The position numbers and the translations under genes were made by a program. The notes beneath the pieces are model-generated. The model was not told where the DNA came from. It ran no database searches and saw nothing but the letters and a program-made list of their open reading frames with translations. A DNA stretch of 64,000 nt, taken from NCBI RefSeq assembly GCF_046506625.1, contig NZ_JBKFFP010000004.1:124001-188000 (forward strand), read 5' to 3'. Origin of the DNA: Zhengella sedimenti (lineage in GTDB: Bacteria; Pseudomonadota; Alphaproteobacteria; Rhizobiales; Rhizobiaceae). Below, piece by piece: positions 27,132 through 37,391 of the stretch (positions are counted from its first letter, which is position 1; each line of letters opens with the position of its first letter).

Positions 27132-28923
27132 TCCGGTGACACTGTCGGTCATTCAGGCTGGCCTTCAGCAGGTCTGCGACGAGATGGACCTGACCTTCTC
27201 GCGCGCCGCGTTCTCGCCCGTCATCGCGGAAGCAAACGACCGCTCCGACGGCATCTATTCCGCCGGGGACGGCTCGCTGATCGCGCAAGGCGCGGGCGGC
27301 CTTCCGGTCTTCGTCGGCACCATGCAATATTCCACACGCGCGCTGATCGCCATGATCGGCGAGGGCAGGGCCGCGGCACCCGCACCGGGCGACATCTACA
27401 TCGTCAACGATCCTTATCTCGGCGGAACGCATCTCATGGATGTGCGCTTCGCCATGCCCTTCTACCGCGACGGCGAGATTTTCTGCTGGCTTTCCAACAC
27501 CGGCCATTGGCCGGATACCGGTGGGGCGGTCCCCGGCGGCTTTTCGGCGTCGGCAACAGCGGTCGAGCAGGAGGGACTGCGCCTGCCACCGGTCCGGCTG
27601 TTCAAGCAGGGCGTTCTGGACCCGGAAATCTACGCGATCATCTGCTCCAATATCCGCGTGGCGGACCAGCGCATCGGCGATGTGAAGGCGCAGGCCGCGG
27701 CCCTTCAGGTGGGCGCTGACCGGCTTTCCGAACTGCTCGACCGCTATGGCGACGCAACCGTGCGCCAGGCCATCGGCGAATTGCGGTCACGCGCCGCCGA
27801 GCAGATGCGGGCGCTCGTTTCGGCGATCCCGGACGGCTGCTACCGTTCCGTCGCCTGGGTGGACAGCGATGGCGTGGTCAACGAACCGCTCGCCATCCGC
27901 CTCGCGGTCACGAAGGCCGGTGACACCCTGCATTTCGACTTTTCCGGCTCCTCGCCGCCCTGTGCCGGGCCCATGAACTCGGTGCTGGCGACGACGCTGT
28001 CCTCGGTCTATCTCGCCATGCGGCATATCTTCCCGGAAGTGCCGATCTCGGCAGGGGCGTTCGAGCCGCTGCATGTCACCGGCTACACCGGCACATTCCT
28101 CGATGCCCGTTATCCGCGCCCGGTCTCGGGCTGCGCGGCCGAGGTGTCGCAGCGCATCGCCGAGGCGGTCTTCGCGGCGCTCGTCGAAGCCTTGCCGGAC
28201 CGGGTGACGGCGGCGCCCGCCGGCACGTCGGGCAATTTCGCCCTTGGCGGCCACGACCCGTCGAAAGGGCGCGATTTCGTCATGTATCAATTGTCCGGCG
28301 GCGGCTATGGCGGCAATGCCGACCATGACGGGCTTGCCAATGGCTGTTCGACCATCGGCATCTCGAAGGCGCCACCCGTCGAGATCATGGAGCAGGCCTT
28401 CCCGGTGCTCTACCGGCGCTATGCGCTGCGCGAAGGATCGGGCGGAGCCGGGCGTCATCGCGGCGGCTTCGGTCTCGACTATGAACTGGAACTCAGGCGC
28501 GGGTCCGCGCGCGCCTCCTTCGTCATGGACCATGGCCGCTTCGGTCCGCAAGGCGCGCTCGGCGGCGCCGATGGCGCGGTGAACGAGGTGACGGTCTGGC
28601 GGTCCGGCAAGCCCTACACGCCGGTCCACCTGTCGAAGGAGCAGGATATCCCGCTTGCCCCCGGCGACCGGGTGCATGTGCGCACGCCCGGCGGCGGCGG
28701 GTTCGGCGATCCCTTGACGCGCGACCCGGACGCCGTGGCCGAGGATGTGCGCCTGCAACGCTACACCGCAGACCAGGCGCATCGCCTTTTCGGCGTGGTG
28801 CTGGCCGGCGACTTGCTTCATGTCGACGCGGATGCAACAGCGAGGCTGCGCCGTGCGATGCGCGAAGGCGTTGCGCCACCCGCGGCGCTTGCCTATACGG
28901 ACGCGGACAAAAGCGCGCATTGA
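27121..28923 (+). CDS. Hydantoinase B/oxoprolinase family protein, B subunit
   Basis: 600-residue HyuB-type catalytic subunit. Conserved segments are IYIVNDPYLGGTHLMDV (near residue 92), SCNTGHWPD-like LSNTGHWPDTGG, and GGAGRHRGGFGLDYELE; the C-terminus carries the GGGGFGDPLTRDP motif. The start at 27121 follows GGGAGGC closely and overlaps the end of hyuA, so the two subunits are translationally coupled. The monooxygenase gene starts 13 bp after its stop. Confidence 0.92.
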   Translation: MALDPVTLSVIQAGLQQVCDEMDLTFSRAAFSPVIAEANDRSDGIYSAGDGSLIAQGAGGLPVFVGTMQYSTRALIAMIGEGRAAAPAPGDIYIVNDPYLGGTHLMDVRFAMPFYRDGEIFCWLSNTGHWPDTGGAVPGGFSASATAVEQEGLRLPPVRLFKQGVLDPEIYAIICSNIRVADQRIGDVKAQAAALQVGADRLSELLDRYGDATVRQAIGELRSRAAEQMRALVSAIPDGCYRSVAWVDSDGVVNEPLAIRLAVTKAGDTLHFDFSGSSPPCAGPMNSVLATTLSSVYLAMRHIFPEVPISAGAFEPLHVTGYTGTFLDARYPRPVSGCAAEVSQRIAEAVFAALVEALPDRVTAAPAGTSGNFALGGHDPSKGRDFVMYQLSGGGYGGNADHDGLANGCSTIGISKAPPVEIMEQAFPVLYRRYALREGSGGAGRHRGGFGLDYELELRRGSARASFVMDHGRFGPQGALGGADGAVNEVTVWRSGKPYTPVHLSKEQDIPLAPGDRVHVRTPGGGGFGDPLTRDPDAVAEDVRLQRYTADQAHRLFGVVLAGDLLHVDADATARLRRAMREGVAPPAALAYTDADKSAH

Positions 28924-28936
28924 CCGGAACCGTGCC

Positions 28937-30235
28937 ATGACAAAGCCCCATGTCCTGATAGCCGGCGGCGGCATCGGCGGCCTTGCCGCCGCCCTGACGC
29001 TCAACCAGATCGGCGTGTCCTGCACCGTCTTCGAACAGGTGCGCGACCTGAAGCCGCTCGGAGTCGGCATCAATATCCAGCCCAATGCGGTCCGAGAACT
29101 CTATGATCTGGGCTTCTCGGCCGGCGATCTGGACCGCGTTGGCCTGCCTGCAAGGGAATGGGCACTGGTGGGGCTGAACGGGAACGACATCTATTCGGAG
29201 CCGCGCGGCCTGCTGGCCGGCTACAACTGGCCCCAGTATGCGGTGCATCGCGGCCAGTTCCACATGATGCTGGCCGAGGCGTTCATGGCGCGGGCAGGTG
29301 CCGGTGCCTTGCGTCTCGGCGCCAGGGTCACGGGCTACGAAAACAACGCCGACGGAACCGTGACGGCGCTCATCGAACAGGGCGACGGCTCCACGACCCG
29401 CGAAACCGGCTCGCTGCTGATCGGGGCCGACGGCATCCATTCCGCCATCCGCGCGCAGATGCATCCCGGCCAGCCGCCGATCCACTGGGGCGGCGCGATC
29501 ATGTGGCGGGGCACCACGCAAGCCGAACCGATCCGCACCGGCTCCTCCTTCGTCGGACTCGGAACGCACCGGCATCGCATGGTGATCTACCCGATTTCCC
29601 ATCCGGACCCGGCGACAGGTCTGGCAACGATCAACTGGATTGCCGAGATGACGCTGGACAATTCGGAAGGCTGGCAGGCGAGCGGCTGGTTCCGGCCTGT
29701 CAAAATCGAGGAATTCGTCCACAATTTCGAGGGCTTCCGCTACGACTGGCTGGATGTGCCCGAAATGCTGCGCAAGGCCGATATCGCATACGAGAACCCG
29801 ATGATCGACCGCGATCCGGTACCGACCTGGGTGGACGGGAGCGTGGCCCTGATGGGAGACGCCGCCCATGCCATGTATCCCACAGGCTCCAACGGCGCGA
29901 GCCAGGCGATCATGGACGCCCGGGTCATGGGCGCGGCCATGGTGGAACACGGGGTAACGCGGAATGCTCTTTCTGCCTACGACGCGAAGCTGTGCGGCCC
30001 TGTCTCCGAACTGATCCTGCGCAATCGCGGCGCCGGGCCGTTCGGCCTTCTCAACATGGTGGATGAGCGCTGCGGGGGCGAGTTCGACGACATCGACGAT
30101 GTGATCCCGGCGGCGGAGCGGGCCGAATTCATGGCAAAGTACAAGGCCGCGGCCGGTTTCGCCATCGAGAAGCTCAATTCTTCCGGACCGACCATCGAAC
30201 CCGGCTCCCGCGCCGCCGCCACCCAGCCGGCCTGA
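28937..30235 (+). CDS. FAD-dependent monooxygenase (PhzS / salicylate-hydroxylase type)
   Basis: 432-residue class A flavoprotein hydroxylase. The dinucleotide motif AGGGIGGLAAALTLNQ is at about residues 9-24, the DG motif LIGADGIHSAIR near 165, and the GD motif VALMGDAAHAMYPTGSNGA near 303-320. It follows hyuB by 13 bp and closes that operon. NADH-dependent hydroxylation of an aromatic acid is the usual reaction; 6-hydroxynicotinate 3-monooxygenase is a possibility, but the sequence features look closer to the PhzS group. The C-terminal 40 residues are low-complexity. Confidence 0.88.
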   Translation: MTKPHVLIAGGGIGGLAAALTLNQIGVSCTVFEQVRDLKPLGVGINIQPNAVRELYDLGFSAGDLDRVGLPAREWALVGLNGNDIYSEPRGLLAGYNWPQYAVHRGQFHMMLAEAFMARAGAGALRLGARVTGYENNADGTVTALIEQGDGSTTRETGSLLIGADGIHSAIRAQMHPGQPPIHWGGAIMWRGTTQAEPIRTGSSFVGLGTHRHRMVIYPISHPDPATGLATINWIAEMTLDNSEGWQASGWFRPVKIEEFVHNFEGFRYDWLDVPEMLRKADIAYENPMIDRDPVPTWVDGSVALMGDAAHAMYPTGSNGASQAIMDARVMGAAMVEHGVTRNALSAYDAKLCGPVSELILRNRGAGPFGLLNMVDERCGGEFDDIDDVIPAAERAEFMAKYKAAAGFAIEKLNSSGPTIEPGSRAAATQPA

Positions 30236-30373
30236 CGCTCCGGTCCGGCCGGCTGTCTTCAAGGAACCATTGAAGTTCGATCGGCGGTTTTCACCGACGG
30301 ATGAACCGATTCCGGTTGAAAAACCGACCTGGAACCGCCAAAACGCAGGGTCATATCAGAAGAGGGATGAACC

Positions 30374-32209
30374 ATGCCTGCCTATCGCTCCCGCACGACC
30401 ACCCACGGCCGCAACATGGCCGGCGCCCGCGGACTCTGGCGCGCCACCGGCGTGAAGGATTCCGATTTCGGCAAGCCGATCATCGCCGTGGTCAACTCCT
30501 TTACACAGTTCGTGCCGGGCCATGTCCACCTGAAGGACCTGGGCCAGCTCGTCGCGCGCGAAATCGAGGCGGCCGGCGGCATCGCCAAGGAATTCAACAC
30601 CATTGCGGTGGATGACGGCATCGCCATGGGCCATGACGGCATGCTCTATTCGCTGCCGAGCCGCGAGATCATCGCCGACAGCGTGGAATACATGGTCAAC
30701 GCGCATTGCGCCGACGCCATGGTCTGCATTTCCAACTGCGACAAGATCACGCCCGGCATGCTGATGGCCGCGCTGCGGCTCAACATTCCCGTCGTCTTTG
30801 TCTCCGGCGGACCGATGGAGGCCGGCAAGGTGGTCTGGGAGGATGGCCGGGAGCAGGCGCTGGACCTGGTCGACGCCATGGTCGCGGCCGCGGACGACAA
30901 CGTGTCAGACGCCCAGGTCGAGGTGATCGAGCGCTCCGCCTGTCCGACCTGCGGTTCCTGCTCGGGGATGTTCACCGCCAATTCCATGAACTGCCTGACC
31001 GAGGCGCTCGGCCTGGCGCTGCCGGGCAACGGTTCCACGCTTGCCACCCATGCCGACCGCAAGCGCCTGTTCATCGAGGCGGGCCACCTGGTCGTGGACC
31101 TGGCGCGCCGCTATTACGAGCAGGACGACGAGAGCGTGCTGCCGCGCAACATTGCCAATTACGATGCCTTCGCCAACGCCATGACGCTGGATATCGCCAT
31201 GGGCGGATCGACGAACACGGTCCTGCATCTGCTGGCAGCCGCGCACGAGGGCGAGGTCGATTTCACCATGTCCGACATCGACAAGCTGTCGCGCAAGGTG
31301 CCCGTCCTGTGCAAGGTCGCGCCCGCCGTCAGCCATGTGCACATGGAGGACGTTCACCGCGCCGGCGGCATCATGGCCATCCTCGGCGAACTCGATCGGG
31401 CCGGGCTCATCGACACGAGCCTGCCCACGGTGCATTCGGCCACGATGGGCGAGGCGCTGGAGCGCTGGGACATCATGCGCACGGAGGCCAGCAATGTGCA
31501 CGAGTTCTACAGTGCGGCACCCGGCGGCGTGCCCACCCAGGTCGCCTTCTCGCAGTCGCGGCGTTATCCCGACCTCGACATGGACCGCGAGAAGGGCGTC
31601 ATCCGTTCCAAGGAACACGCCTACAGCCAGGATGGCGGCCTTGCCGTGCTGTTCGGCAATCTCGCCGAGGATGGCTGCATCGTGAAGACGGCGGGCGTGG
31701 ACGAATCGATCCTCAAGTTCTCCGGTCCGGCACGCCTGTTTGAAAGCCAGGACGCGTCGGTGAAGGCCATCCTGTCCAACGAGGTGAAGGCGGGCGACGT
31801 GGTGGTGATCCGCTACGAGGGCCCGCGCGGCGGCCCCGGCATGCAGGAGATGCTCTATCCGACCAGCTACCTGAAGTCGAAGGGCCTGGGCAAGGCCTGC
31901 GCCCTGATCACCGACGGGCGTTTTTCAGGCGGTACGTCGGGCCTCTCGATCGGCCATGTGTCGCCGGAAGCCGCCGAGGGCGGCACGATCGGCCTGGTGC
32001 GCGAGGGCGATCTGATCGAGATCGACATCCCCAACCGCACCATCCATCTGGCGGTCGACGATGCCGAACTGGCGCGCCGTCGCGAGGAACAGGACGAAAA
32101 GGGCTGGCAGCCGGTGGAAAAACGCAAGCGCAAGATCACGACGGCGCTCAAGGCCTATGCCGCGCTGACCACGTCCGCTTCCAAGGGCGCCGTGCGGGTC
32201 ATCGAGTAA
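30374..32209 (+). CDS. ilvD: Dihydroxy-acid dehydratase
   Basis: Dehydrates 2,3-dihydroxy acids to 2-keto acids in valine, leucine and isoleucine synthesis; 611 residues, the standard IlvD length. Fe-S ligand segments CISNCDKITPG and SCPTCGSCSGMFTANSM are intact, and the N-terminus (YRSRTTTHGRNMAGARGLWRA) is the canonical one. AAGAGGG lies upstream of the ATG. It is 138 bp beyond the monooxygenase gene, so it probably has its own promoter and is a housekeeping gene bordering the catabolic island rather than part of it. Confidence 0.97.
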   Translation: MPAYRSRTTTHGRNMAGARGLWRATGVKDSDFGKPIIAVVNSFTQFVPGHVHLKDLGQLVAREIEAAGGIAKEFNTIAVDDGIAMGHDGMLYSLPSREIIADSVEYMVNAHCADAMVCISNCDKITPGMLMAALRLNIPVVFVSGGPMEAGKVVWEDGREQALDLVDAMVAAADDNVSDAQVEVIERSACPTCGSCSGMFTANSMNCLTEALGLALPGNGSTLATHADRKRLFIEAGHLVVDLARRYYEQDDESVLPRNIANYDAFANAMTLDIAMGGSTNTVLHLLAAAHEGEVDFTMSDIDKLSRKVPVLCKVAPAVSHVHMEDVHRAGGIMAILGELDRAGLIDTSLPTVHSATMGEALERWDIMRTEASNVHEFYSAAPGGVPTQVAFSQSRRYPDLDMDREKGVIRSKEHAYSQDGGLAVLFGNLAEDGCIVKTAGVDESILKFSGPARLFESQDASVKAILSNEVKAGDVVVIRYEGPRGGPGMQEMLYPTSYLKSKGLGKACALITDGRFSGGTSGLSIGHVSPEAAEGGTIGLVREGDLIEIDIPNRTIHLAVDDAELARRREEQDEKGWQPVEKRKRKITTALKAYAALTTSASKGAVRVIE

Positions 32210-32238
32210 GCCGCGCGGCCGCCAGATCAAGTTATGCG

Positions 32239-32267
32239 GGGCGGTCATCCTGTGATGGCCGCCCTTT
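32239..32267 (+). terminator. Probable terminator after ilvD
   Basis: GGGCGGTCATC, loop CTGT, GATGGCCGCCC (11 bp with one T-G pair), followed by only TTT. It sits 29 bp after the ilvD stop. Confidence 0.5.
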
Positions 32268-32318
32268 CGCATCGAAGCGCCGCTTGAACGGACCGGCGAT
32301 TTCGGGCAAACCCGCGTC

Positions 32319-33161
32319 ATGACAAACGCGCCACGCCCCCTCGATCATCTTGTATTGCCGGTTCCCTCGCTCGACGCCGCGCGCGCACGGCTTGCAGCAC
32401 TCGGGTTCACCTGCGCGCCGGACGGCATCCACCCCTTCGGCACGGTCAACGCCTGTGTCTTTTTTTCCGACGGCACCTTCCTGGAACCGCTTGCCATCGG
32501 CGATGCGGTTCTGGCGGAGCGGACCGCGCGTGACGGCAATGCCTTTTCCGCCGGCGACGCGCGGTTCCGGGCCAAGGTTGGGAACAATGGTTTCTCGGCG
32601 CTCGTGCTCGGCAGCAACGATGCCGATGCCGACGATGCGTCCTTTCGCGCCGCAGGTTTCGGCGGTGGATCACGGCTGGATTTCTCGCGCGGATTCCGCG
32701 CGCCCGATGGCACCGGGGGTGAAGCCTCGTTCCGGCTGGCATTTGCAGCGCCACGGCCGGACGACGCAGCCTTTTTCTTCACCTGCCAGCGATTGAACGT
32801 TCCGAAGGTGGACCGCTCCGCCCTGGAGAGACACGTCAACGGCGTGACCGGTATTCGTGGCGTGGAACTGAGGGCCGGTGACCCGTCGCGCCTTCGCGGC
32901 TTTCTTGAGCAATTTACCGGAGGCGCTGCAACCGGCGATGACAAGTGCATCAGGGTGACCTTGCCCAATGCGGAAATTGCCATCCGCCGGGATGCCGGGG
33001 CGCAAGGTCCGGTTTGCCATGCCATCCGTTTTTCCTGCCGCGACCTGTCCTTGCTGCGCACAAGGCTGGATGAAGCCGGCATCGTCAGCAAGTCGGCGGA
33101 GGGTGGCGTGACCGTCCTGCCCGCGCCGGGGCAGGGCGCAACCTTCATCTTCGAGGAATGA
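32319..33161 (+). CDS. VOC family protein (glyoxalase-like domain)
   Basis: 280-residue protein with an N-terminal glyoxalase-like domain (RPLDHLVLPVPSLDAARARLAALGFTCAPDG). It contains two half-barrels with candidate metal ligands (H10, and E in FLEPLAIGD). No catalytic role is established for this type. It ends 4 bp before kdsA, whose Shine-Dalgarno (GAGGAATGA) lies in its last codons, so the two are co-transcribed. No good Shine-Dalgarno precedes its own ATG. Confidence 0.8.
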   Translation: MTNAPRPLDHLVLPVPSLDAARARLAALGFTCAPDGIHPFGTVNACVFFSDGTFLEPLAIGDAVLAERTARDGNAFSAGDARFRAKVGNNGFSALVLGSNDADADDASFRAAGFGGGSRLDFSRGFRAPDGTGGEASFRLAFAAPRPDDAAFFFTCQRLNVPKVDRSALERHVNGVTGIRGVELRAGDPSRLRGFLEQFTGGAATGDDKCIRVTLPNAEIAIRRDAGAQGPVCHAIRFSCRDLSLLRTRLDEAGIVSKSAEGGVTVLPAPGQGATFIFEE

Positions 33162-33165
33162 ACTC

Positions 33166-34008
33166 ATGACCGCACCCAACAAGAGCGTCAATGTGGGCGC
33201 AGTCACCTTCTCCAATGCCGGGCCGCTCGCGCTGATCGCCGGACCATGCCAGCTTGAAAGCCGCCAGCATGCCTTTGACATGGCAGGCAGCCTGAAGGAG
33301 ATCTGCGACAGCCTCGGCATCGGGCTTGTCTACAAGTCGTCCTACGACAAGGCCAACCGGACAAGCATCGGCGCGACACGCGGAGCGGGCCTTGATGCGG
33401 CCATGCCGGTTTTCGACGACCTGCGCCGCGAATTCGGCGTGCCGGTGCTGACCGATGTGCATACCGAAGAGCAATGCGCCATCGTCGCACCGCATGTCGA
33501 TGTGCTGCAAATCCCGGCATTTCTTTGCCGGCAAACGGACCTGTTGGTGGCTGCTGCGCGCACCGGCAAGGTCGTCAATGTCAAGAAAGGGCAATTCCTC
33601 GCGCCCTGGGACATGACGAATGTCGTGAAGAAGGTGACCGGCAGCGGCAATCCGGACGTGCTGATCACGGAACGCGGCGCGTCCTTCGGCTACAACACGC
33701 TCGTCTCCGACATGCGCGCGCTGCCGATCATGGCCGAGTCCGGGGCGCCGGTGATCTTCGATGCCACCCACTCGGTGCAGCAACCCGGAGGGCAGGGTGC
33801 ATCGTCGGGTGGCGACCGGCGCATGGTGCCCTATCTGGCCCGCGCTGCCGTGGCGACCGGAGTCGCCGGCGTTTTCATCGAGACCCATGACGATCCGGAA
33901 AACACCACATCCTCGGATGCGCCAAACATGATGAAGCTCGCCGACATGCCGGGGCTTCTCGAGCAATTGCTGGCAATCGACGCGATTGTCAAGAAGGCCG
34001 GCAATTAA
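33166..34008 (+). CDS. kdsA: 3-deoxy-8-phosphooctulonate synthase (KDO-8-P synthase)
   Basis: Condenses phosphoenolpyruvate with arabinose-5-phosphate to KDO-8-phosphate for lipopolysaccharide inner core; 280 residues. Family motifs are IAGPCQLES near residue 24, YKSSYDKANRTS (PEP and sugar binding) near 55, VTDVHTEEQC, VKKGQFLAPWDM, and FDATHSVQQPGG. The Asn in KANRTS is the typical position of the non-metal or metal subclass contacts; the N-terminal Cys of metal-dependent enzymes appears as GPCQLES. It converges on a tiny lipoprotein gene 12 bp away. Confidence 0.96.
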   Translation: MTAPNKSVNVGAVTFSNAGPLALIAGPCQLESRQHAFDMAGSLKEICDSLGIGLVYKSSYDKANRTSIGATRGAGLDAAMPVFDDLRREFGVPVLTDVHTEEQCAIVAPHVDVLQIPAFLCRQTDLLVAAARTGKVVNVKKGQFLAPWDMTNVVKKVTGSGNPDVLITERGASFGYNTLVSDMRALPIMAESGAPVIFDATHSVQQPGGQGASSGGDRRMVPYLARAAVATGVAGVFIETHDDPENTTSSDAPNMMKLADMPGLLEQLLAIDAIVKKAGN

Positions 34009-34019
34009 CCGGAATAAAG

Positions 34020-34148
34020 TTAACTTGCCGCGACCATGCCGGCTGGCAGGATCTGGCCTCGCTGCCCGTCGTCCGGGGGCTCCTGGCAACTGGTCAGGAC
34101 TGCCGCGCCGAACAGGGCGAGAAGCGCAAGGGCTGTCAGATTGGGCAT
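34020..34148 (-). CDS. Very small predicted lipoprotein (42 aa)
   Basis: A 42-residue product begins MPNLTALALLALFG and has a lipobox ending TSC at Cys20, followed by a short polar tail (QEPPDDGQRGQILPAGMVAAS). AGGGAG with 8-nt spacing precedes the ATG at 34148, which argues that this is a real gene. A longer open frame upstream has no such support. It is divergent from enolase and convergent with kdsA. Function unknown; small lipoproteins of this kind are easily missed by gene callers. Confidence 0.65.
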   Translation of the reverse strand: MPNLTALALLALFGAAVLTSCQEPPDDGQRGQILPAGMVAAS

Positions 34149-34385
34149 AACGTTGCTCCCTTCATAAAGGGCCCGGCCGCCGCTTTCTCGAGCATCGTTG
34201 CGCAAGCCGGCAGAAAAAGGACGCCGGTCATCAAGAATGATGACGGGCCGTAATCCGCGAGGCCGGGTTGCGGTTTCAAACGATTGCAGTTTTGCGACCA
34301 ACCGTTCCGGGCCTTTCGGGCGGGCGCGCTTTCCGCTATGGAAGCCGCGGACCCTCCCATTCTTGTCTTGCAAAGGACCGATTCA

Positions 34386-35660
<1,275 letters not shown>

Positions 35661-35684
35661 CACCTCATCGTTGCCAGATCGCTC

Positions 35685-35724
35685 AAGCGGCCGTATCCGG
35701 CAGGATGCGGCCGCTTTCTTTTTC
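35685..35724 (+). terminator. Rho-independent terminator after eno
   Basis: AAGCGGCCGTATCC, loop GGCA, GGATGCGGCCGCTT: a 14-bp stem with one T-G pair, followed by a T-rich run (TCTTTTTC). It lies 24 bp after the eno stop and separates it from ftsB. Confidence 0.9.
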
Positions 35725-35807
35725 ATTTTAGCGGGTGATGTAACCAAGCCTTAAGCATGAGCGCCCATGATGCGGGCCTGTCTCTGGTATCGAGTAGCAG
35801 CCTGCCC

Positions 35808-36128
35808 ATGTGGACCCGCCAGCACAAGCGCCGCAAGACCGGCCGATTGATCCTCCCCCTGATCGCGGGCGTTTTTCTGGGCTATTTCGGCTTCCACGCT
35901 TTCGAGGGTGAATACGGCCTGAAGAACAAGGCGCGGCTGGAGGAGCAGGTTGCGCAACTGGAACAGAAACTGGCCGAGGCAACCGCATTGCGCCACAGGC
36001 TTGAAGCCCGCAACAACCTGCTTCATGATGGGTCGATTGAAAAGGACATGCTGGACGAGCAGGTCCGCAGGCAATTGGGGCGGGTCGGCCCGGACGAGAT
36101 CGTGATCCTCGTGGACCCGCGCAGTTGA
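35808..36128 (+). CDS. ftsB: Septum formation initiator FtsB/DivIC family protein
   Basis: Bitopic division protein of the FtsQ-FtsB-FtsL complex, 106 residues from the ATG at 35808. A basic N-terminus (MWTRQHKRRKTGR) precedes one membrane helix (LILPLIAGVFLGYFGFHAF), then a coiled coil (about 40-75, EEQVAQLEQKLAEATALRHRLEARN kept in heptads), and the conserved end DEQVRRQLGRVGPDEIVIL. An ATG at 35757 would add 17 residues; neither start has a strong ribosome site, and the shorter form matches rhizobial homologues as I remember them. Its place between eno and pdhA is characteristic of the order. Confidence 0.88.
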   Translation: MWTRQHKRRKTGRLILPLIAGVFLGYFGFHAFEGEYGLKNKARLEEQVAQLEQKLAEATALRHRLEARNNLLHDGSIEKDMLDEQVRRQLGRVGPDEIVILVDPRS

Positions 36129-36144
36129 TGCATCCTGCGTAATT

Positions 36145-36187
36145 AACCGAAATTCGGTTCATTCTTGTTTTCCTCAACCTTTTGAGG
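36145..36187. promoter_or_regulatory. Two palindromes upstream of pdhA
   Basis: AACCGAA-A-TTCGGTT is a perfect 15-bp palindrome at 36145-36159. CCTCAA-CCTT-TTGAGG follows at 36172-36187. They lie 150-190 bp before pdhA in an AT-richer 206-bp gap. The first looks like an operator; the second could be a hairpin. Neither has a T-run, so ftsB termination is not explained. Confidence 0.45.
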
Positions 36188-36334
36188 GATTTGAATGCAT
36201 GGCTCCCATGCGAGAAATGCACTTGCCGCATGAATGAAACCTGCTAGCGTGTCTGCCAAGGAACGGGTGGGAGGCCGTTCGGCTGCAGAGCCTTGCGCTT
36301 CCGTCCCGCAGAAACCCCAGACAGGGAGTGCAGC

Positions 36335-37378
36335 ATGGCCGCAGCAGCAAGGAAGTCCTCATCCCGCAAGGGCGCGACCGGTTCGCCGGATCTCGTCCGC
36401 AAGGCGCCCGCGCCCGAGGAATTCGACAAGGACCAGGAATTCCGGGCCTATCGCGACATGTTGCTGATCCGCCGCTTCGAGGAGAAGGCCGGCCAGCTTT
36501 ACGGCATGGGCTTCATCGGCGGGTTCTGCCATCTCTATATCGGCCAGGAGGCCGTGGTCACCGGCATCGAGATGGCCAAGAAGGATGGCGACCAGTTCAT
36601 CACCGGCTATCGCGATCACGGCCACATGCTCGCCGCCGGCATGAGCGCACGCGGTGTGATGGCGGAACTGACAGGACGCCGGGGCGGCTATTCCAAGGGG
36701 AAGGGCGGCTCCATGCACATGTTCTCCAAGGAAAAACACTTCTATGGCGGCCACGGCATCGTCGGCGCGCAGGTGTCGCTGGGCACCGGCCTGGCCTTTG
36801 CCAACCGCTACCGCGAGAACGGCAGTGTCTCGGTCACCTTCTTCGGAGACGGCGCGGCCAACCAGGGCCAGGTCTACGAGAGCTTCAACATGGCCGCGCT
36901 CTGGAAGCTGCCGGTGATCTATGTCATCGAGAACAACCGCTACGCCATGGGCACGTCGGTGAGCCGTGCGTCTGCCGAGACCGATTTCTCCATGCGCGGC
37001 GTTTCCTTCAAGATCCCCGGCATGCAGGTGGACGGGATGGATGTGCGCGCTGTCAAGGCGGCTTCCGAGGAAGCCTTCGAATGGTGCCGCGGCGGCAACG
37101 GGCCGATCATCCTTGAAATGATGACCTACCGCTATCGCGGCCATTCCATGTCCGACCCGGCCAAGTACCGCACCAAGGACGAGGTGCAGAAGATGCGCAC
37201 CGAGCAGGACCCCATCGAGCAGGTCAAGGCGCGGCTTCTGGAGAAGGAATGGGCCAAGGAGGACGAACTGAAGAAGATCGACAAGGAGGTGCGCGACGTG
37301 GTCGCCGACTCCGCCGAATTCGCCCAGAACGACCCGGAGCCGGATACGTCCGAGCTTTACACCGACATCCTGCTCTGA
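36335..37378 (+). CDS. pdhA: Pyruvate dehydrogenase E1 component, alpha subunit
   Basis: Thiamine-diphosphate-dependent decarboxylation of pyruvate, as a heterotetramer with PdhB; 347 residues. The thiamine motif GDGAANQGQVYESFNMA begins near residue 171 and ends with ENNRYAMGTSV. The phosphorylation-loop region YRYRGHSMSDPAKYR is present. The Lys/Ala-rich N-terminus (MAAAARKSSSRKG) is a usual alphaproteobacterial extension. AGGGAG 7 nt upstream fixes the ATG at 36335. First gene of pdhABC. Confidence 0.97.
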   Translation: MAAAARKSSSRKGATGSPDLVRKAPAPEEFDKDQEFRAYRDMLLIRRFEEKAGQLYGMGFIGGFCHLYIGQEAVVTGIEMAKKDGDQFITGYRDHGHMLAAGMSARGVMAELTGRRGGYSKGKGGSMHMFSKEKHFYGGHGIVGAQVSLGTGLAFANRYRENGSVSVTFFGDGAANQGQVYESFNMAALWKLPVIYVIENNRYAMGTSVSRASAETDFSMRGVSFKIPGMQVDGMDVRAVKAASEEAFEWCRGGNGPIILEMMTYRYRGHSMSDPAKYRTKDEVQKMRTEQDPIEQVKARLLEKEWAKEDELKKIDKEVRDVVADSAEFAQNDPEPDTSELYTDILL

Positions 37379-37391
37379 GGGGAAGACGACC

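Noticed and set aside
30374..32209. IlvD as part of the catabolic island
   Set aside because: It is a canonical full-length biosynthetic IlvD with a 138-bp gap upstream and no copy of the palindrome before it.
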